This document shows, in pieces, positions 44,541 through 52,897 of a stretch of DNA of 64,000 bases. The translations under genes and the position numbers were made by a program. This DNA is from Mycobacterium sp. IS-836. Lineage in GTDB: Bacteria > Actinomycetota > Actinomycetes > Mycobacteriales > Mycobacteriaceae. The stretch is from assembly GCF_001954275.1 (NCBI RefSeq), contig NZ_MBEU01000017.1, positions 62,001 to 126,000 on the forward strand. The letters run 5' to 3'. The notes below the pieces were generated by a model, which was not told the DNA's origin, searched no databases, and was given only the letters and a program-made list of their open reading frames with translations. Positions within the stretch are counted from its first letter, which is position 1. Each line of letters begins with the position of its first letter.

Positions 44541-45359
44541 TCACCCAGTTGATATTTCGGCCAACAAAACGCGGGCCGCAGCCACGCACGGGCGCAGGCG
44601 GTCGATAGGACCGACGCCCGCCAGCGCCAGCGAGCGTTGGGGTACTTCGAGTTCGATCACGACGTCCGGTGGCAGTGCGGCCAGGATGTCGCGCAGCGGT
44701 AATTCGCCTTCACCGGGAACCATGCGCTCGTACATGGCTTCCTCCATGTAGTTGTCCAGGCGCGGCGCCAGCGTGGTGTCGTTGAGTTGGGCGTAGCCGA
44801 TGTGTTCGGGTTCCAAGGCCGAAAGGTCCGCGGCGCCGGACCCCGAGCGCACCAGATGCATGGTGTCGATCAACAGCCGGAAATCATGTCGCCCGACGTG
44901 TTCCAGGGCGGCGACCGCGGTGGGCAGGTCGCCGACGGTCAGCCCGGGTACCGGTTCGACGTTGGTTTCGATGTCGCGTTGCGCACCGAGTTCGGTCAAC
45001 GCCGCGAATTGGTCGAACGTGCGGCTGAGATCGGGATCGAGGCTGACCACGTTGATCCGGGGAACGCCGAGCTCGGCCAGGACATCGAGATCCGAGCGGA
45101 AATCGCGCATATCGGCCCCGGGCAGCACGAGAAACCCGTCGCCGAGCGTGATCGTCACACCCCTGTCGTTCATCGCCGCGCGCAGCGCCTTTCTCTCGGC
45201 GGGGTCCTTCAGCGAGAATGGCCGAAAGCCGAGAGGCACCAGCGGCTGTCCCTGAACGACGGTCGAGATGTGCCGGCAGCCAAGGTCCGCCGCGACACCG
45301 ACGAACTCCACCGGCGGAAGCGCGAACACGCTGAGGAAGCCGACGGCGAGCTCGGTCAC
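44541..45359 (-). CDS. Sugar-phosphate-isomerase/epimerase-like TIM-barrel protein
   Basis: A 272-residue AP-endonuclease-2 fold protein. Expected metal sites appear as NVEPVPG (Glu), LLIDTMHLVRSG (Asp, His) and the late PGEGELPLRD with VIELEVPQ (Glu). Relatives isomerise keto-sugars or inositol derivatives. GTG 45359 overlaps the stop of the SecD-head-like gene (GTGA). The neighbouring Gfo/Idh enzyme suggests a shared polyol pathway, though the genes are convergent. Confidence 0.85.
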   Translation of the reverse strand: MTELAVGFLSVFALPPVEFVGVAADLGCRHISTVVQGQPLVPLGFRPFSLKDPAERKALRAAMNDRGVTITLGDGFLVLPGADMRDFRSDLDVLAELGVPRINVVSLDPDLSRTFDQFAALTELGAQRDIETNVEPVPGLTVGDLPTAVAALEHVGRHDFRLLIDTMHLVRSGSGAADLSALEPEHIGYAQLNDTTLAPRLDNYMEEAMYERMVPGEGELPLRDILAALPPDVVIELEVPQRSLALAGVGPIDRLRPCVAAARVLLAEISTG

Positions 45360-45955
45360 GCGGGGCGGCCCGCAAGTTGCGTCAACTGATCCGCGGCCTG
45401 AACGGTCTGCGTGGTCAGCGCGATCTGCCCGGAGGCGACCTGGTACTCGATCAACGGGGCTTCGAGGACGAGATCGTCACGGATGAAGGCAACGTGGTCG
45501 TGCAGATTCGCCGCGGTGAACGACGCCCAGGCGGCCGCCGACGGTCGGTCCAGCGTCAGCAGCACCTCGTAGAAGCCAGCGGTCAGCGACTTGGGCGGGT
45601 CCACCTGAGTCAGCCCGAGCCGCATCGCCTCGGGGCCCAACGTATAGAGAGTCGTCCGGGCGAGGTCACAGGCAGTGAGAGCCTTGTCGGGCGCGGCGGG
45701 GGCGTTCGGATTCGTGGCGGGGCACTTGTCGGGCGAGGCCGGTTGCGACTTCTCTACCTTCCGAACCGGCAAGGGCTGAATGTTGACGGGTGCCGCCACC
45801 GATTGGGTCGTTGCGGGCGGCGCCTTGGTGGTCGAGGCGGTCGGCGACGCCGGGTGCTGATTCGCGTGGCACCCACACGTCACCGCGCCGAGCAGCACGA
45901 CGGTCGTCAATGATTTCTTTGCCGCTTTCTTCGCGGCTTTCTTTGCCGGACCCAC
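45356..45955 (-). CDS. Membrane-anchored or secreted SecD-P1-head-like protein
   Basis: A 199-residue protein. GTG 45955 lies four bases after AAAGGAG. It opens with a Lys/Ala repeat (PAKKAAKKAAKKS), then a hydrophobic segment (LTTVVLLGAVTCGC), a Thr/Pro/Ala-rich spacer and a C-terminal domain of about 120 residues. The pattern FIRDDLVLEAPLIEYQVASGQIALT resembles the SecDF P1 head subdomain (VLDGKVxSAP...I.GG..QIS). No complete lipobox. It may bind translocating or surface proteins outside the membrane. The domain call is from memory of the pattern, moderately sure. Confidence 0.7.
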   Translation of the reverse strand: MGPAKKAAKKAAKKSLTTVVLLGAVTCGCHANQHPASPTASTTKAPPATTQSVAAPVNIQPLPVRKVEKSQPASPDKCPATNPNAPAAPDKALTACDLARTTLYTLGPEAMRLGLTQVDPPKSLTAGFYEVLLTLDRPSAAAWASFTAANLHDHVAFIRDDLVLEAPLIEYQVASGQIALTTQTVQAADQLTQLAGRPA

Positions 45956-46006
45956 CGCACTCCTTTCGCACACGGGATCAAGCCGATCGTAGCGGCAGGT
46001 TCTTTA

Positions 46007-46035
46007 CCGACACTACGAACATAGAGTAATGTCGG
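46007..46035. promoter_or_regulatory. Inverted repeat in the TetR promoter
   Basis: CCGACA (46007-46012) and TGTCGG (46030-46035) are inverted copies spaced 17 bases, ending seven bases before the TetR ATG, in the 87-base divergent gap. The size fits a TetR operator, and the position would block transcription of both directions. Short arms, so tentative. Confidence 0.4.
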
Positions 46036-46042
46036 CCGTCTC

Positions 46043-46729
46043 ATGGCCAGATACACGCCGGCCGCGGCGAGACGACGAAAGCCCAATCCCGTGGAGCGCC
46101 GCCGCGAGCTTTGCGATGTGGCGATCCAACTACTGGCCGACGACGGGGCCAAGGGACTGAGCCATTTGAAGGTGGACCGCAAGGCCCGTGTGCCCGACGG
46201 CACCACTTCCTTCTACTTCCGGACCCGTTCGGCGCTGCTGCGTGCCGTCGCGGAACGACTGGCCGAGCTGGACCTCGCAAGCCTGCAGTCCGTCGCCGAC
46301 GCCGCCGATGGCCGGGGCGACAACCCCTCGCCGTCGCGATTGTCACAGGTGGTGATCCAAGCCGGCGCCGAGCCGCAGTTGTCCCGAACGAAGGCACGCT
46401 ACGAGCTGACATTGCAGGCCGTGCGCGATCCGGCGATGGCCGCCATCCTGCAACAGGCCACCGATGGGTTCACCAAGTTGCACCGGGAAATTCTGGTACA
46501 GCTCATGCCGCACGGCGCCGAATTGGAGTCGGCGGTCGTCGACGATTTGAGCAATATCACGCTGACGTTCATCAACGGGCTGCTACTGCGATTCGCCCAC
46601 GGCGACAGGATCATTGACAGCCCGGAACGACTCGACCGGATCTTGGCGGCGATCGCTACGGGCGTGCTGAAGAGTCCGGACAAGGGGCGCTTGACCGGTT
46701 CGGCCGGCCCGCGCCAACGGAAACGCTAA
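46043..46729 (+). CDS. TetR-family transcriptional regulator
   Basis: A 228-residue regulator with an N-terminal helix-turn-helix (ELCDVAIQLLADDGAKGLSHLKVDRKARVPDGTTSFYFRTRSALL, about 22-66) and an all-helical ligand-binding domain. The basic N- and C-termini are typical. It is 16 bases ahead of the P450 gene and same-strand, so it probably controls this six-gene operon and itself in response to the P450 substrate or a CoA ester. Confidence 0.9.
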   Translation: MARYTPAAARRRKPNPVERRRELCDVAIQLLADDGAKGLSHLKVDRKARVPDGTTSFYFRTRSALLRAVAERLAELDLASLQSVADAADGRGDNPSPSRLSQVVIQAGAEPQLSRTKARYELTLQAVRDPAMAAILQQATDGFTKLHREILVQLMPHGAELESAVVDDLSNITLTFINGLLLRFAHGDRIIDSPERLDRILAAIATGVLKSPDKGRLTGSAGPRQRKR

Positions 46730-46745
46730 TGGTAGGAGGCATTTC

Positions 46746-47951
46746 GTGACGGCGAGCACCGACAGCCAGGTTCGTTTCGACCCATACGACGTCGATCTGA
46801 TCGCTGACCCGTATCCGATGTTTGCCCGCCTGCGCGACGAGGCGCCGCTGTATTACAACGCCGAATACGACTTCTACGCGTTGAGCCGCTACGCCGATGT
46901 CAACAAGGCGCTCATCGACCACGGCACCTACAGCTCCGCCCGCGGCGTGATCCTCGAGCTGATCAAGGCCAACCTCGAAATCCCCTCGGGCATGCTCATT
47001 TTCGAAGACCCCCCGATCCACGACGTGCACCGCAAGCTGCTGTCGCGCATGTTCACCCCGCGCAAGATCAACGCGCTGGAGCCTTTGATCCGGGATTTCT
47101 GCGCGCAGTTGCTGGATCCGCTGGTGGGTTCGGGGCGGTTCGACTTCGTCACCGATCTCGGCGCGATCATGCCGATGAAGGTCATCAGCATGCTGCTCGG
47201 CATCCCCGAGGACGATCAGGAGTACATCCGCGACCGGGGCAACGCGCAGCTGCGCACGGAAGCCGGCAAGCCCATGAAGGCCGCTGAGCAGGGCCTGTCC
47301 GTCGGCGAACAGTTCGAGGCTTACATCGACTGGCGCGCCGAGCATCCGTCCGACGACATCATGACCGAGCTGCTCAACGTCGAGTTCGTCGACGAAACCG
47401 GCACCACGCGGCGGCTGACGCGTGAGGAAATCCTCGTGTACCTCAACGTGGTCGCGGGGGCGGGAAACGAAACGACGACGCGCTTGATCGGTTGGGCGGG
47501 GAAGGTTCTCGCCGAACATCCCGATCAGCGCCGCGAACTCGTCGAAAACCCCGCGCTGATCCCGCAGGCCATCGAGGAGCTGTTGCGCTTCGAGCCGCCG
47601 GCGCCGCACATGGCACGGTATGTGACCCGTGACGTCGCGCTGTATGACCGCACGGTGCCCGAGGGCAGCGTGATGATGATGCTCCTCGGCGCGGCGTGCC
47701 GCGACGAGCGCCAGTTCGGACCGGACGCAGGTGAATTCGACATCCATCGCGAGGCCCGGCCGCACCTCACCTTCAGTGTGGGCACCCACTTCTGTCTCGG
47801 TTCGGCGCTGGCGCGTCTGGAAGGCCGCGTCGCGCTCGAAGAAATCCTGAAGCGCTTCCCCGAGTGGGAGATCGATATGAGCAACGCCAAGCTCAGCCCG
47901 ACATCGACGGTGCGGGGTTGGGAGTCCCTGCCGTCGTTGCTGCCTACATGA
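46746..47951 (+). CDS. Cytochrome P450
   Basis: A 401-residue soluble bacterial P450. The heme Cys is near residue 350 in FSVGTHFCLGSALARLE; the I-helix VAGAGNETTTRLIG carries the oxygen-activating Thr, and EELLRFEPP gives ExxR. AGGAGG lies seven bases before GTG 46746. It would hydroxylate a substrate that the following crotonase, CoA-transferase and SDRs then degrade. No ferredoxin gene is next to it. The CYP family cannot be named by eye. Confidence 0.95.
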   Translation: MTASTDSQVRFDPYDVDLIADPYPMFARLRDEAPLYYNAEYDFYALSRYADVNKALIDHGTYSSARGVILELIKANLEIPSGMLIFEDPPIHDVHRKLLSRMFTPRKINALEPLIRDFCAQLLDPLVGSGRFDFVTDLGAIMPMKVISMLLGIPEDDQEYIRDRGNAQLRTEAGKPMKAAEQGLSVGEQFEAYIDWRAEHPSDDIMTELLNVEFVDETGTTRRLTREEILVYLNVVAGAGNETTTRLIGWAGKVLAEHPDQRRELVENPALIPQAIEELLRFEPPAPHMARYVTRDVALYDRTVPEGSVMMMLLGAACRDERQFGPDAGEFDIHREARPHLTFSVGTHFCLGSALARLEGRVALEEILKRFPEWEIDMSNAKLSPTSTVRGWESLPSLLPT

Positions 47952-47976
47952 CCGATAACAGAAGTGGAGAGAACCC

Positions 47977-48948
47977 ATGCCTGAGTACGACTACGTGAAG
48001 CTGAAGAAGGAAGCTGAGCAGTACATCAAATTCGAGAAGGACAAGAAGAACAGGATCGCCTACATCACCTTCGATCGTCCCGACGCGCAGAACTCCACCA
48101 CCCTGGGGATGCGGCAGAACTATGCCGATCTGATCCACAAGTGCAACGTGGACGACGACGTCAAAGTCGTCGTGATCCGCGGCGAGGGTGAGGATTTCGG
48201 TAGCGGTGGCGATTTGCCCGAGCAGCGCCCCATGCTGGAGAACCCCGGCATGCCGCTGCTGCACGAGCTCGCGATCAACGACGACGACGTCAAGTACCCG
48301 CCGGGCGGCTCGTACCGCTATCTGTCCACCGTCACCGATTTCTATGCCAAGGCCCCCGCGGGAAACCGGCCGCTGCAGGAACTGCGCAAGATCAGCATCA
48401 TCGAGGCCAAGGGCTATTGCTACGGATGGCATTTCTATCAGGCCGGCGACGCCGATTTGGTGATCTCCTCCGACGACGCCCTGTTCGGCCACCCGGCGTT
48501 CCGCTACGTCGGGTGGGGTCCGCGGCTGTGGTGGTGGGCCGAGACGATGGGTCTGCGGAAGTTCTCCGAAATGCTGTTCACCGGGCGGCCTTTCAGCGCA
48601 AAGGAGATGTACGAGTGCGGCTTCGTCAACAGCGTGGTCCCGCGCGAGAAACTCGAAGACGAGACGCTGAAGTACGCGATGGCATGCTCGCGCTCCCGTC
48701 CGACGGACACCGTCGCGGTGCAGAAGACCTTCCTGGAGCTCTACAAGCAGCACAAGGGCGAGTACTTCGGGAGCCTGCTCACCGGCATGGTCGAGGGCAT
48801 GCTCCCGCTGATCGCGAACGACCGGGACAACGAGGTCGACCTCACCGAGGGAACCTTCGGCAAGGGGCTCAACAATGTGGTGAAGGACAACGATATGAAC
48901 TTCCCGCCCGAATGGCGGCTGAGCCGCTCCGGGCGCAAGAAGCCCTGA
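47977..48948 (+). CDS. Enoyl-CoA hydratase/isomerase (crotonase) family protein
   Basis: A 323-residue crotonase-fold protein, longer than the usual 260 owing to a roughly 45-residue insertion (GMPLLHELAINDDDVKYPPGGSYRY...) between the two CoA/oxyanion segments (FGSGGDL and EAKGYCYGWHF). The usual catalytic Glu positions near SSDDALFGHPAFRYVGWGP are altered, so the reaction could be hydrolysis, decarboxylation or ring cleavage rather than hydration. 25 bases after the P450. Confidence 0.85.
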   Translation: MPEYDYVKLKKEAEQYIKFEKDKKNRIAYITFDRPDAQNSTTLGMRQNYADLIHKCNVDDDVKVVVIRGEGEDFGSGGDLPEQRPMLENPGMPLLHELAINDDDVKYPPGGSYRYLSTVTDFYAKAPAGNRPLQELRKISIIEAKGYCYGWHFYQAGDADLVISSDDALFGHPAFRYVGWGPRLWWWAETMGLRKFSEMLFTGRPFSAKEMYECGFVNSVVPREKLEDETLKYAMACSRSRPTDTVAVQKTFLELYKQHKGEYFGSLLTGMVEGMLPLIANDRDNEVDLTEGTFGKGLNNVVKDNDMNFPPEWRLSRSGRKKP

Positions 48949-48967
48949 TCTCGTTGCGAGGGTGGGC

Positions 48968-51331
48968 ATGTCGGCGCTGACCGGTGTCAGGGTCATCGAA
49001 CTGGCGGAGTCGGTCGCGGGGGAGTATTGCGGGAAGCTGCTGGCCGATTTCGGCGCCGAGATCATCAAGGTCGAAACGCCGGGACGCGGCAGCCGCACCC
49101 GGGCGATGGCGCCCGTCGTCGCCGACGGTCCTGACGGCAGTGCGTTGTTCGCCTACCTCAACACCAATAAGCAATCCATCGAGCTTGACGTCGGCGACAC
49201 CGTGCGCTTACACAAGCTCATCGCCACCGCCGACGCGGTCATCGAGGAACGCGCGGCCGACTGGTCCGAACGACATCCGGGCGTGGTGTTCTGCTCGATC
49301 ACGCCCTTCGGCCAAGGCGCGCCCGCCGAATTCGACAACGCCAAGAGCATCAATGTCTTTCATGCCAGCGGCTGGGGATACCACACGCCCAGCCATCCGG
49401 ATACCTGTCGGCCTCCGCTGCAAGGACCGGGCCGGTTCCTCGCCGACTACGAAGCGGGACTGGAGGCGGCGTTGTGCATCGCGGCATCGCTGTTCGGGCG
49501 CCTGCACACCGGCCGGGGTGAGTCCATCGACATTTCCGAGCATGCCGTGCTGGTCTCGCGGGCCGACTCGATCCTGGGCCGATTCATCACCGGCGAGGTC
49601 GCGGCCGCGGGCACCCGCGAGGATTACGACCAGCAGGGACCGGCGGCGTTCTTCCCGTGCGCCGACGGCTTCGTCTACCTGTACATGACCAGTCGCGCCC
49701 ACTGGCAGGGCATCAAGGCGCTGATGGGTCAGCCCGAATGGCTCGACGCGTTCGACGACGACTGGCTGGAATTCTCGGTTACTCCGGAAAAGGTCGCCGC
49801 GTTCCGGCGCGGTTTCGCGGAATGGGCCCGGGGCCTTGCCAAGGAGACCGCGGCCGACCAGGCCCAGCGGCTCGGCGTGCCGTTGGTCCCCGTCAATGGC
49901 GCCGCGGATCTGCACCGGGCGCCGCAGTACCGCCATCGTGGTTTCTTCCAGGACGTCACGCATCCGGTCCTGGGCCGGGCGGGATATCCCACGGTGCCGT
50001 ACACGCTCAGCGCCTCGCCCGCCGAAATCACCACCGCCGCACCCACTCTCGGCGAACACACCGCCGCGGTCTTGGAGCGCCTCGATTCGCCGCGGGCGCC
50101 GGCGGCGGCGGCACAACTCAAGCCGGCACAACTCAAGCCGGCACAACCCAAGCCGGCACAACTCAAGCCGCCCAGGAATCCGCGCGGCGGTCCGCTGCAG
50201 GGCGTGCGCGTCGTCGAGCTGACCAAGGTGTGGGCCGGCCCGTACGCCGGCAAACTGCTGGCCCTGTTGGGCGCCGAAGTGATCAAGGTCGAAACGGCCG
50301 CCCACCCGGAGGAGATGCGGGCCTACGGCGGCACAGACATCAACCACGCCCCCTACTTTCTGAGCATCAACCCCGAAATCCTCAGCGTGGACCTCGACAT
50401 CAAGTCCCCGGACGACATGGCCCGGCTGCACGAGCTGATCGCCCGCAGCGACATCGTCATCAACAACCTGCGCCCGGGCGCGATGGAGCGGCAGGGCCTG
50501 GGCCATGAGCAGCTCACGGCGATCAAGCCGGACATCATCTCGGTGTCGATCAAGATGTGGGGCAACGACGGACCGCTGGGCCACCAAACGGGCTACGCGC
50601 CGTGCTTCGCCGCGCTGGCCGGCCTCGCGTCGCTGGTCGGCTACCCCGGCGGACCGCCGCTCGGAACAAGCATGCGCTACGGGGATTCCACCGTCGGCGC
50701 GGCCGCCGCGTACGCCGCAGTCGTGGCGTTGCTGCATCGCGATCTCACCGGCGCCGGACAATTCGTCGACGTGTCCGCCGTGGAAACCCTGTCGTCGATG
50801 ATCGGGGATCGCCTCCTCGAACAAAGCCTCACCGGAAAGAGCCTCGGGCCCGACGGCAACAATCACCCCGACATGTGCCCGCACGGCTGCTATCCCTGCT
50901 CCAATGGTTCGTGGATCGCCGTCGCGGTGGCCGACGACGACGAATGGCGGCGGCTGTGCGAGGTGCTCGATGCCGCGGGGCTGGCCGCTGATCCGCGCTA
51001 CCGCACGGCGGCAGACCGGCATGGTCACGCCGACGCGCTCGACGCCGCTCTCGCAGTGCTCACCCGGCACCACGACGCCGAACGGCTGGCCCACCGCCTG
51101 CGCGCGGCTGGAGTGGCGGCGACCAAGAGTGCCACTGCCGTCGACGTGATCGGCGATCAGCGTTTGTGGGACCGCGGGCTGTATCGCTTCGTCAGCGACC
51201 ATCGCGAAGGCCAGCGCCCGGTCCTGGGCCCCTCGTGGCGGCTGGCGCGCGCCCCGGCGCGGATCGCGCGCGGCGCGCCGGACCTGGGCGAGGACAACGA
51301 CTACGTGCTGCACGAGATACTCGAAGCATGA
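48968..51331 (+). CDS. Tandem double CaiB/BaiF-type CoA transferase
   Basis: A 787-residue protein made of two complete class III CoA-transferase modules: residues 1 to about 375 (GVRVIELAESVAGEYCGKLLADFGAEIIKVE) and about 410-787 (GVRVVELTKVWAGPYAGKLLALLGAEVIKVE). Normal members have one module of about 400 residues and work as interlocked dimers; the fusion would give an intrachain pair. The linker contains four 5-residue repeats of the AQLKP type. It probably moves CoA between pathway acids, or racemises acyl-CoAs. Start ATG 48968 over GTG 48962. Overlaps the next SDR by four bases. Confidence 0.9.
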   Translation: MSALTGVRVIELAESVAGEYCGKLLADFGAEIIKVETPGRGSRTRAMAPVVADGPDGSALFAYLNTNKQSIELDVGDTVRLHKLIATADAVIEERAADWSERHPGVVFCSITPFGQGAPAEFDNAKSINVFHASGWGYHTPSHPDTCRPPLQGPGRFLADYEAGLEAALCIAASLFGRLHTGRGESIDISEHAVLVSRADSILGRFITGEVAAAGTREDYDQQGPAAFFPCADGFVYLYMTSRAHWQGIKALMGQPEWLDAFDDDWLEFSVTPEKVAAFRRGFAEWARGLAKETAADQAQRLGVPLVPVNGAADLHRAPQYRHRGFFQDVTHPVLGRAGYPTVPYTLSASPAEITTAAPTLGEHTAAVLERLDSPRAPAAAAQLKPAQLKPAQPKPAQLKPPRNPRGGPLQGVRVVELTKVWAGPYAGKLLALLGAEVIKVETAAHPEEMRAYGGTDINHAPYFLSINPEILSVDLDIKSPDDMARLHELIARSDIVINNLRPGAMERQGLGHEQLTAIKPDIISVSIKMWGNDGPLGHQTGYAPCFAALAGLASLVGYPGGPPLGTSMRYGDSTVGAAAAYAAVVALLHRDLTGAGQFVDVSAVETLSSMIGDRLLEQSLTGKSLGPDGNNHPDMCPHGCYPCSNGSWIAVAVADDDEWRRLCEVLDAAGLAADPRYRTAADRHGHADALDAALAVLTRHHDAERLAHRLRAAGVAATKSATAVDVIGDQRLWDRGLYRFVSDHREGQRPVLGPSWRLARAPARIARGAPDLGEDNDYVLHEILEA
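50111..50170 (+). repeat. Four 15-bp tandem repeats in the CoA-transferase linker
   Basis: GCACAACTCAAGCCG is repeated four times without gaps; the third copy differs by one base (ACCCAAG). It encodes AQLKP units joining the two CaiB modules, and is in-frame, so copy-number change would lengthen or shorten the linker without a frameshift. Confidence 0.9.
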
Positions 51332-52092
51332 CGGCTGCACTCGCGGGCACCGCGGCGCTGGTGACTGGCGCCAGCAGCGGTATCGGCGCGGCAACGGCGA
51401 AAGCGTTGGCGGCACAGGGTGCCGCGGTGGCCCTCCTCGCCCGCCGGGCCGACCGGCTGGCCGAGCTGAAAACCCAGATCGAATCCGCCGGTGGCGCAGC
51501 GCTTGTCGTGCCTGCCGACGTCACCGACGCCGAGCAGGTCGCCTCCGCGGTGCAGCGCACCGTCGCGGAATTGGGACGCCTCGACATCCTGGTCAACAAC
51601 GCCGGGCTGATGCAATCCGGGCCCGCGGCCGAGGCGCCATTGCGAGACTGGGACGACATGGTCGCCGTCAACGTGCAAGGCGTCCTCTACGCCACCCGCG
51701 CCGCGTTGCCGCACCTGATCGACGCCGCCGCCGACTCGCCGCGCGGGGTGGCCGATCTGGTCACCATCGGCTCGACGGGCGGCTGGGTCGCCCGACCCGG
51801 CACCGCGGTCTATTCGTTGACCAAGTTCGGGGTGAACGCATTCAGCGAAGGCATCCGACAGGAGTTGCTCGGCAAGCGGGTCCGCGTGGGCGTGGTGAGT
51901 CCGGGAACCGTCGACACCGAGATCTTCACCCACCTGGCCGCGCCCTCGCGTGCGGCGTTCGAAAAGCAAACCGCCGACATGGTCAAATTGCGGCCGGAGG
52001 ACATCGCGGATGCGGTGCTGTACACGGTGACTCGCGACCGCCGGGTGGCGGTCAACCACATGCTGGTGCGCGCGGCCGAACAAACCTGGTGA
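51328..52092 (+). CDS. Short-chain dehydrogenase/reductase (NADP type)
   Basis: A 254-residue SDR with TGASSGIG (13-20), LARR after beta-2 (Arg pair favouring NADPH), NNAG (90-93), Ser149, Tyr162 and Lys166. The ending (DAVLYTVTRDRRVAVNHMLVRAAEQTW) is that of the YdfG/serine-dehydrogenase-like group. Coupled to the CoA-transferase by ATGA. Probably oxidises a hydroxyl made by the P450 or reduces the product. Confidence 0.9.
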   Translation: MTAALAGTAALVTGASSGIGAATAKALAAQGAAVALLARRADRLAELKTQIESAGGAALVVPADVTDAEQVASAVQRTVAELGRLDILVNNAGLMQSGPAAEAPLRDWDDMVAVNVQGVLYATRAALPHLIDAAADSPRGVADLVTIGSTGGWVARPGTAVYSLTKFGVNAFSEGIRQELLGKRVRVGVVSPGTVDTEIFTHLAAPSRAAFEKQTADMVKLRPEDIADAVLYTVTRDRRVAVNHMLVRAAEQTW

Positions 52093-52105
52093 GGAGGGAA
52101 GCGCG

Positions 52106-52858
52106 ATGGATCTCGACGGAAAGTTCGCCGTGGTCACCGGCGGCGGAGCGGGCATCGGCCTGGCGATCACCCGGGCGCTGCGCGCCGCCGGTTCGGATGT
52201 GCTGATTGTCGGACGCAACGAGGCACGGCTCGCCGCGGCGCGTGGCGACGATTCGCGCATCCTGACCGCGACGGCCGACCTGGCCAACCCGGACGATCGA
52301 AAGCGGCTCGTCGAGCAGCTCGGCAACGGCCGACCCCTCGACATTCTGGTCAACAACGCCGGCAGCATGGCCCTAATCGATCTTCACGACCCGAACGCCA
52401 CGTCCCTGCTGGAACACGACGTCGCACTCGATCTGACCGCGCCCGTGCATCTGTGTATCGCGCTCCTTCCCGTACTACGGCAGCGGCCCGAGGCCGCCAT
52501 CGTGAACGTCAGCACCGGGCTGGTTTACGCGCCGCGGGCCTTCAACCCCGGCTATTCCACCGCCAAGGCGGGCTTGCACGCCTTCACGCGGTCGCTGCGA
52601 CGGCAGACGCGCCGCGACCCGATCCATGTGTTCGAGGTCTTCCCGCCACTTGTCGACACCGAAATGACCAGTGGCTACGGCGGGCCCAAAATTGGCCCGG
52701 AAGTCGTTGGCACCGCCGTCGTCAAGGCGCTGGCGCGCGACAGGACCGAGCTGCGGATCGGACGGGCGAAATTTCTGTACGCGATGTCGCGGATCGCGCC
52801 CAACGGCATCTTCTCGATGATCAACCGCGCGACCGAAAAGCGCGCGCCGGCCAGTTAG
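52106..52858 (+). CDS. Short-chain dehydrogenase/reductase (DltE-like)
   Basis: A 250-residue SDR with TGGGAGIG (11-18), GRNE after beta-2, NNAG (83-86), Ser136, Tyr150 and Lys154. The form GLVYAPRAFNPGYSTAKAGLHAFTRSLR and VFEVFPPLVDTEMT is that of DltE-type SDRs, whose C-terminus lacks the usual GG ending. It closes the operon, 13 bases behind the previous SDR, and GGAGGGAA precedes its ATG. Confidence 0.9.
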   Translation: MDLDGKFAVVTGGGAGIGLAITRALRAAGSDVLIVGRNEARLAAARGDDSRILTATADLANPDDRKRLVEQLGNGRPLDILVNNAGSMALIDLHDPNATSLLEHDVALDLTAPVHLCIALLPVLRQRPEAAIVNVSTGLVYAPRAFNPGYSTAKAGLHAFTRSLRRQTRRDPIHVFEVFPPLVDTEMTSGYGGPKIGPEVVGTAVVKALARDRTELRIGRAKFLYAMSRIAPNGIFSMINRATEKRAPAS

Positions 52859-52897
52859 GCGGACGGAGCGCGCCCCGACGTGACAGACAATCTCAAG

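Noticed and set aside
50111..50170. Tandem repeats considered as a CRISPR or insertion remnant
   Set aside because: The units are contiguous 15-mers without spacers and encode an in-frame linker.
49208..51415. A 735-codon minus-strand open frame
   Set aside because: Antisense to the double CoA-transferase; low-complexity Arg/Gly/His composition.
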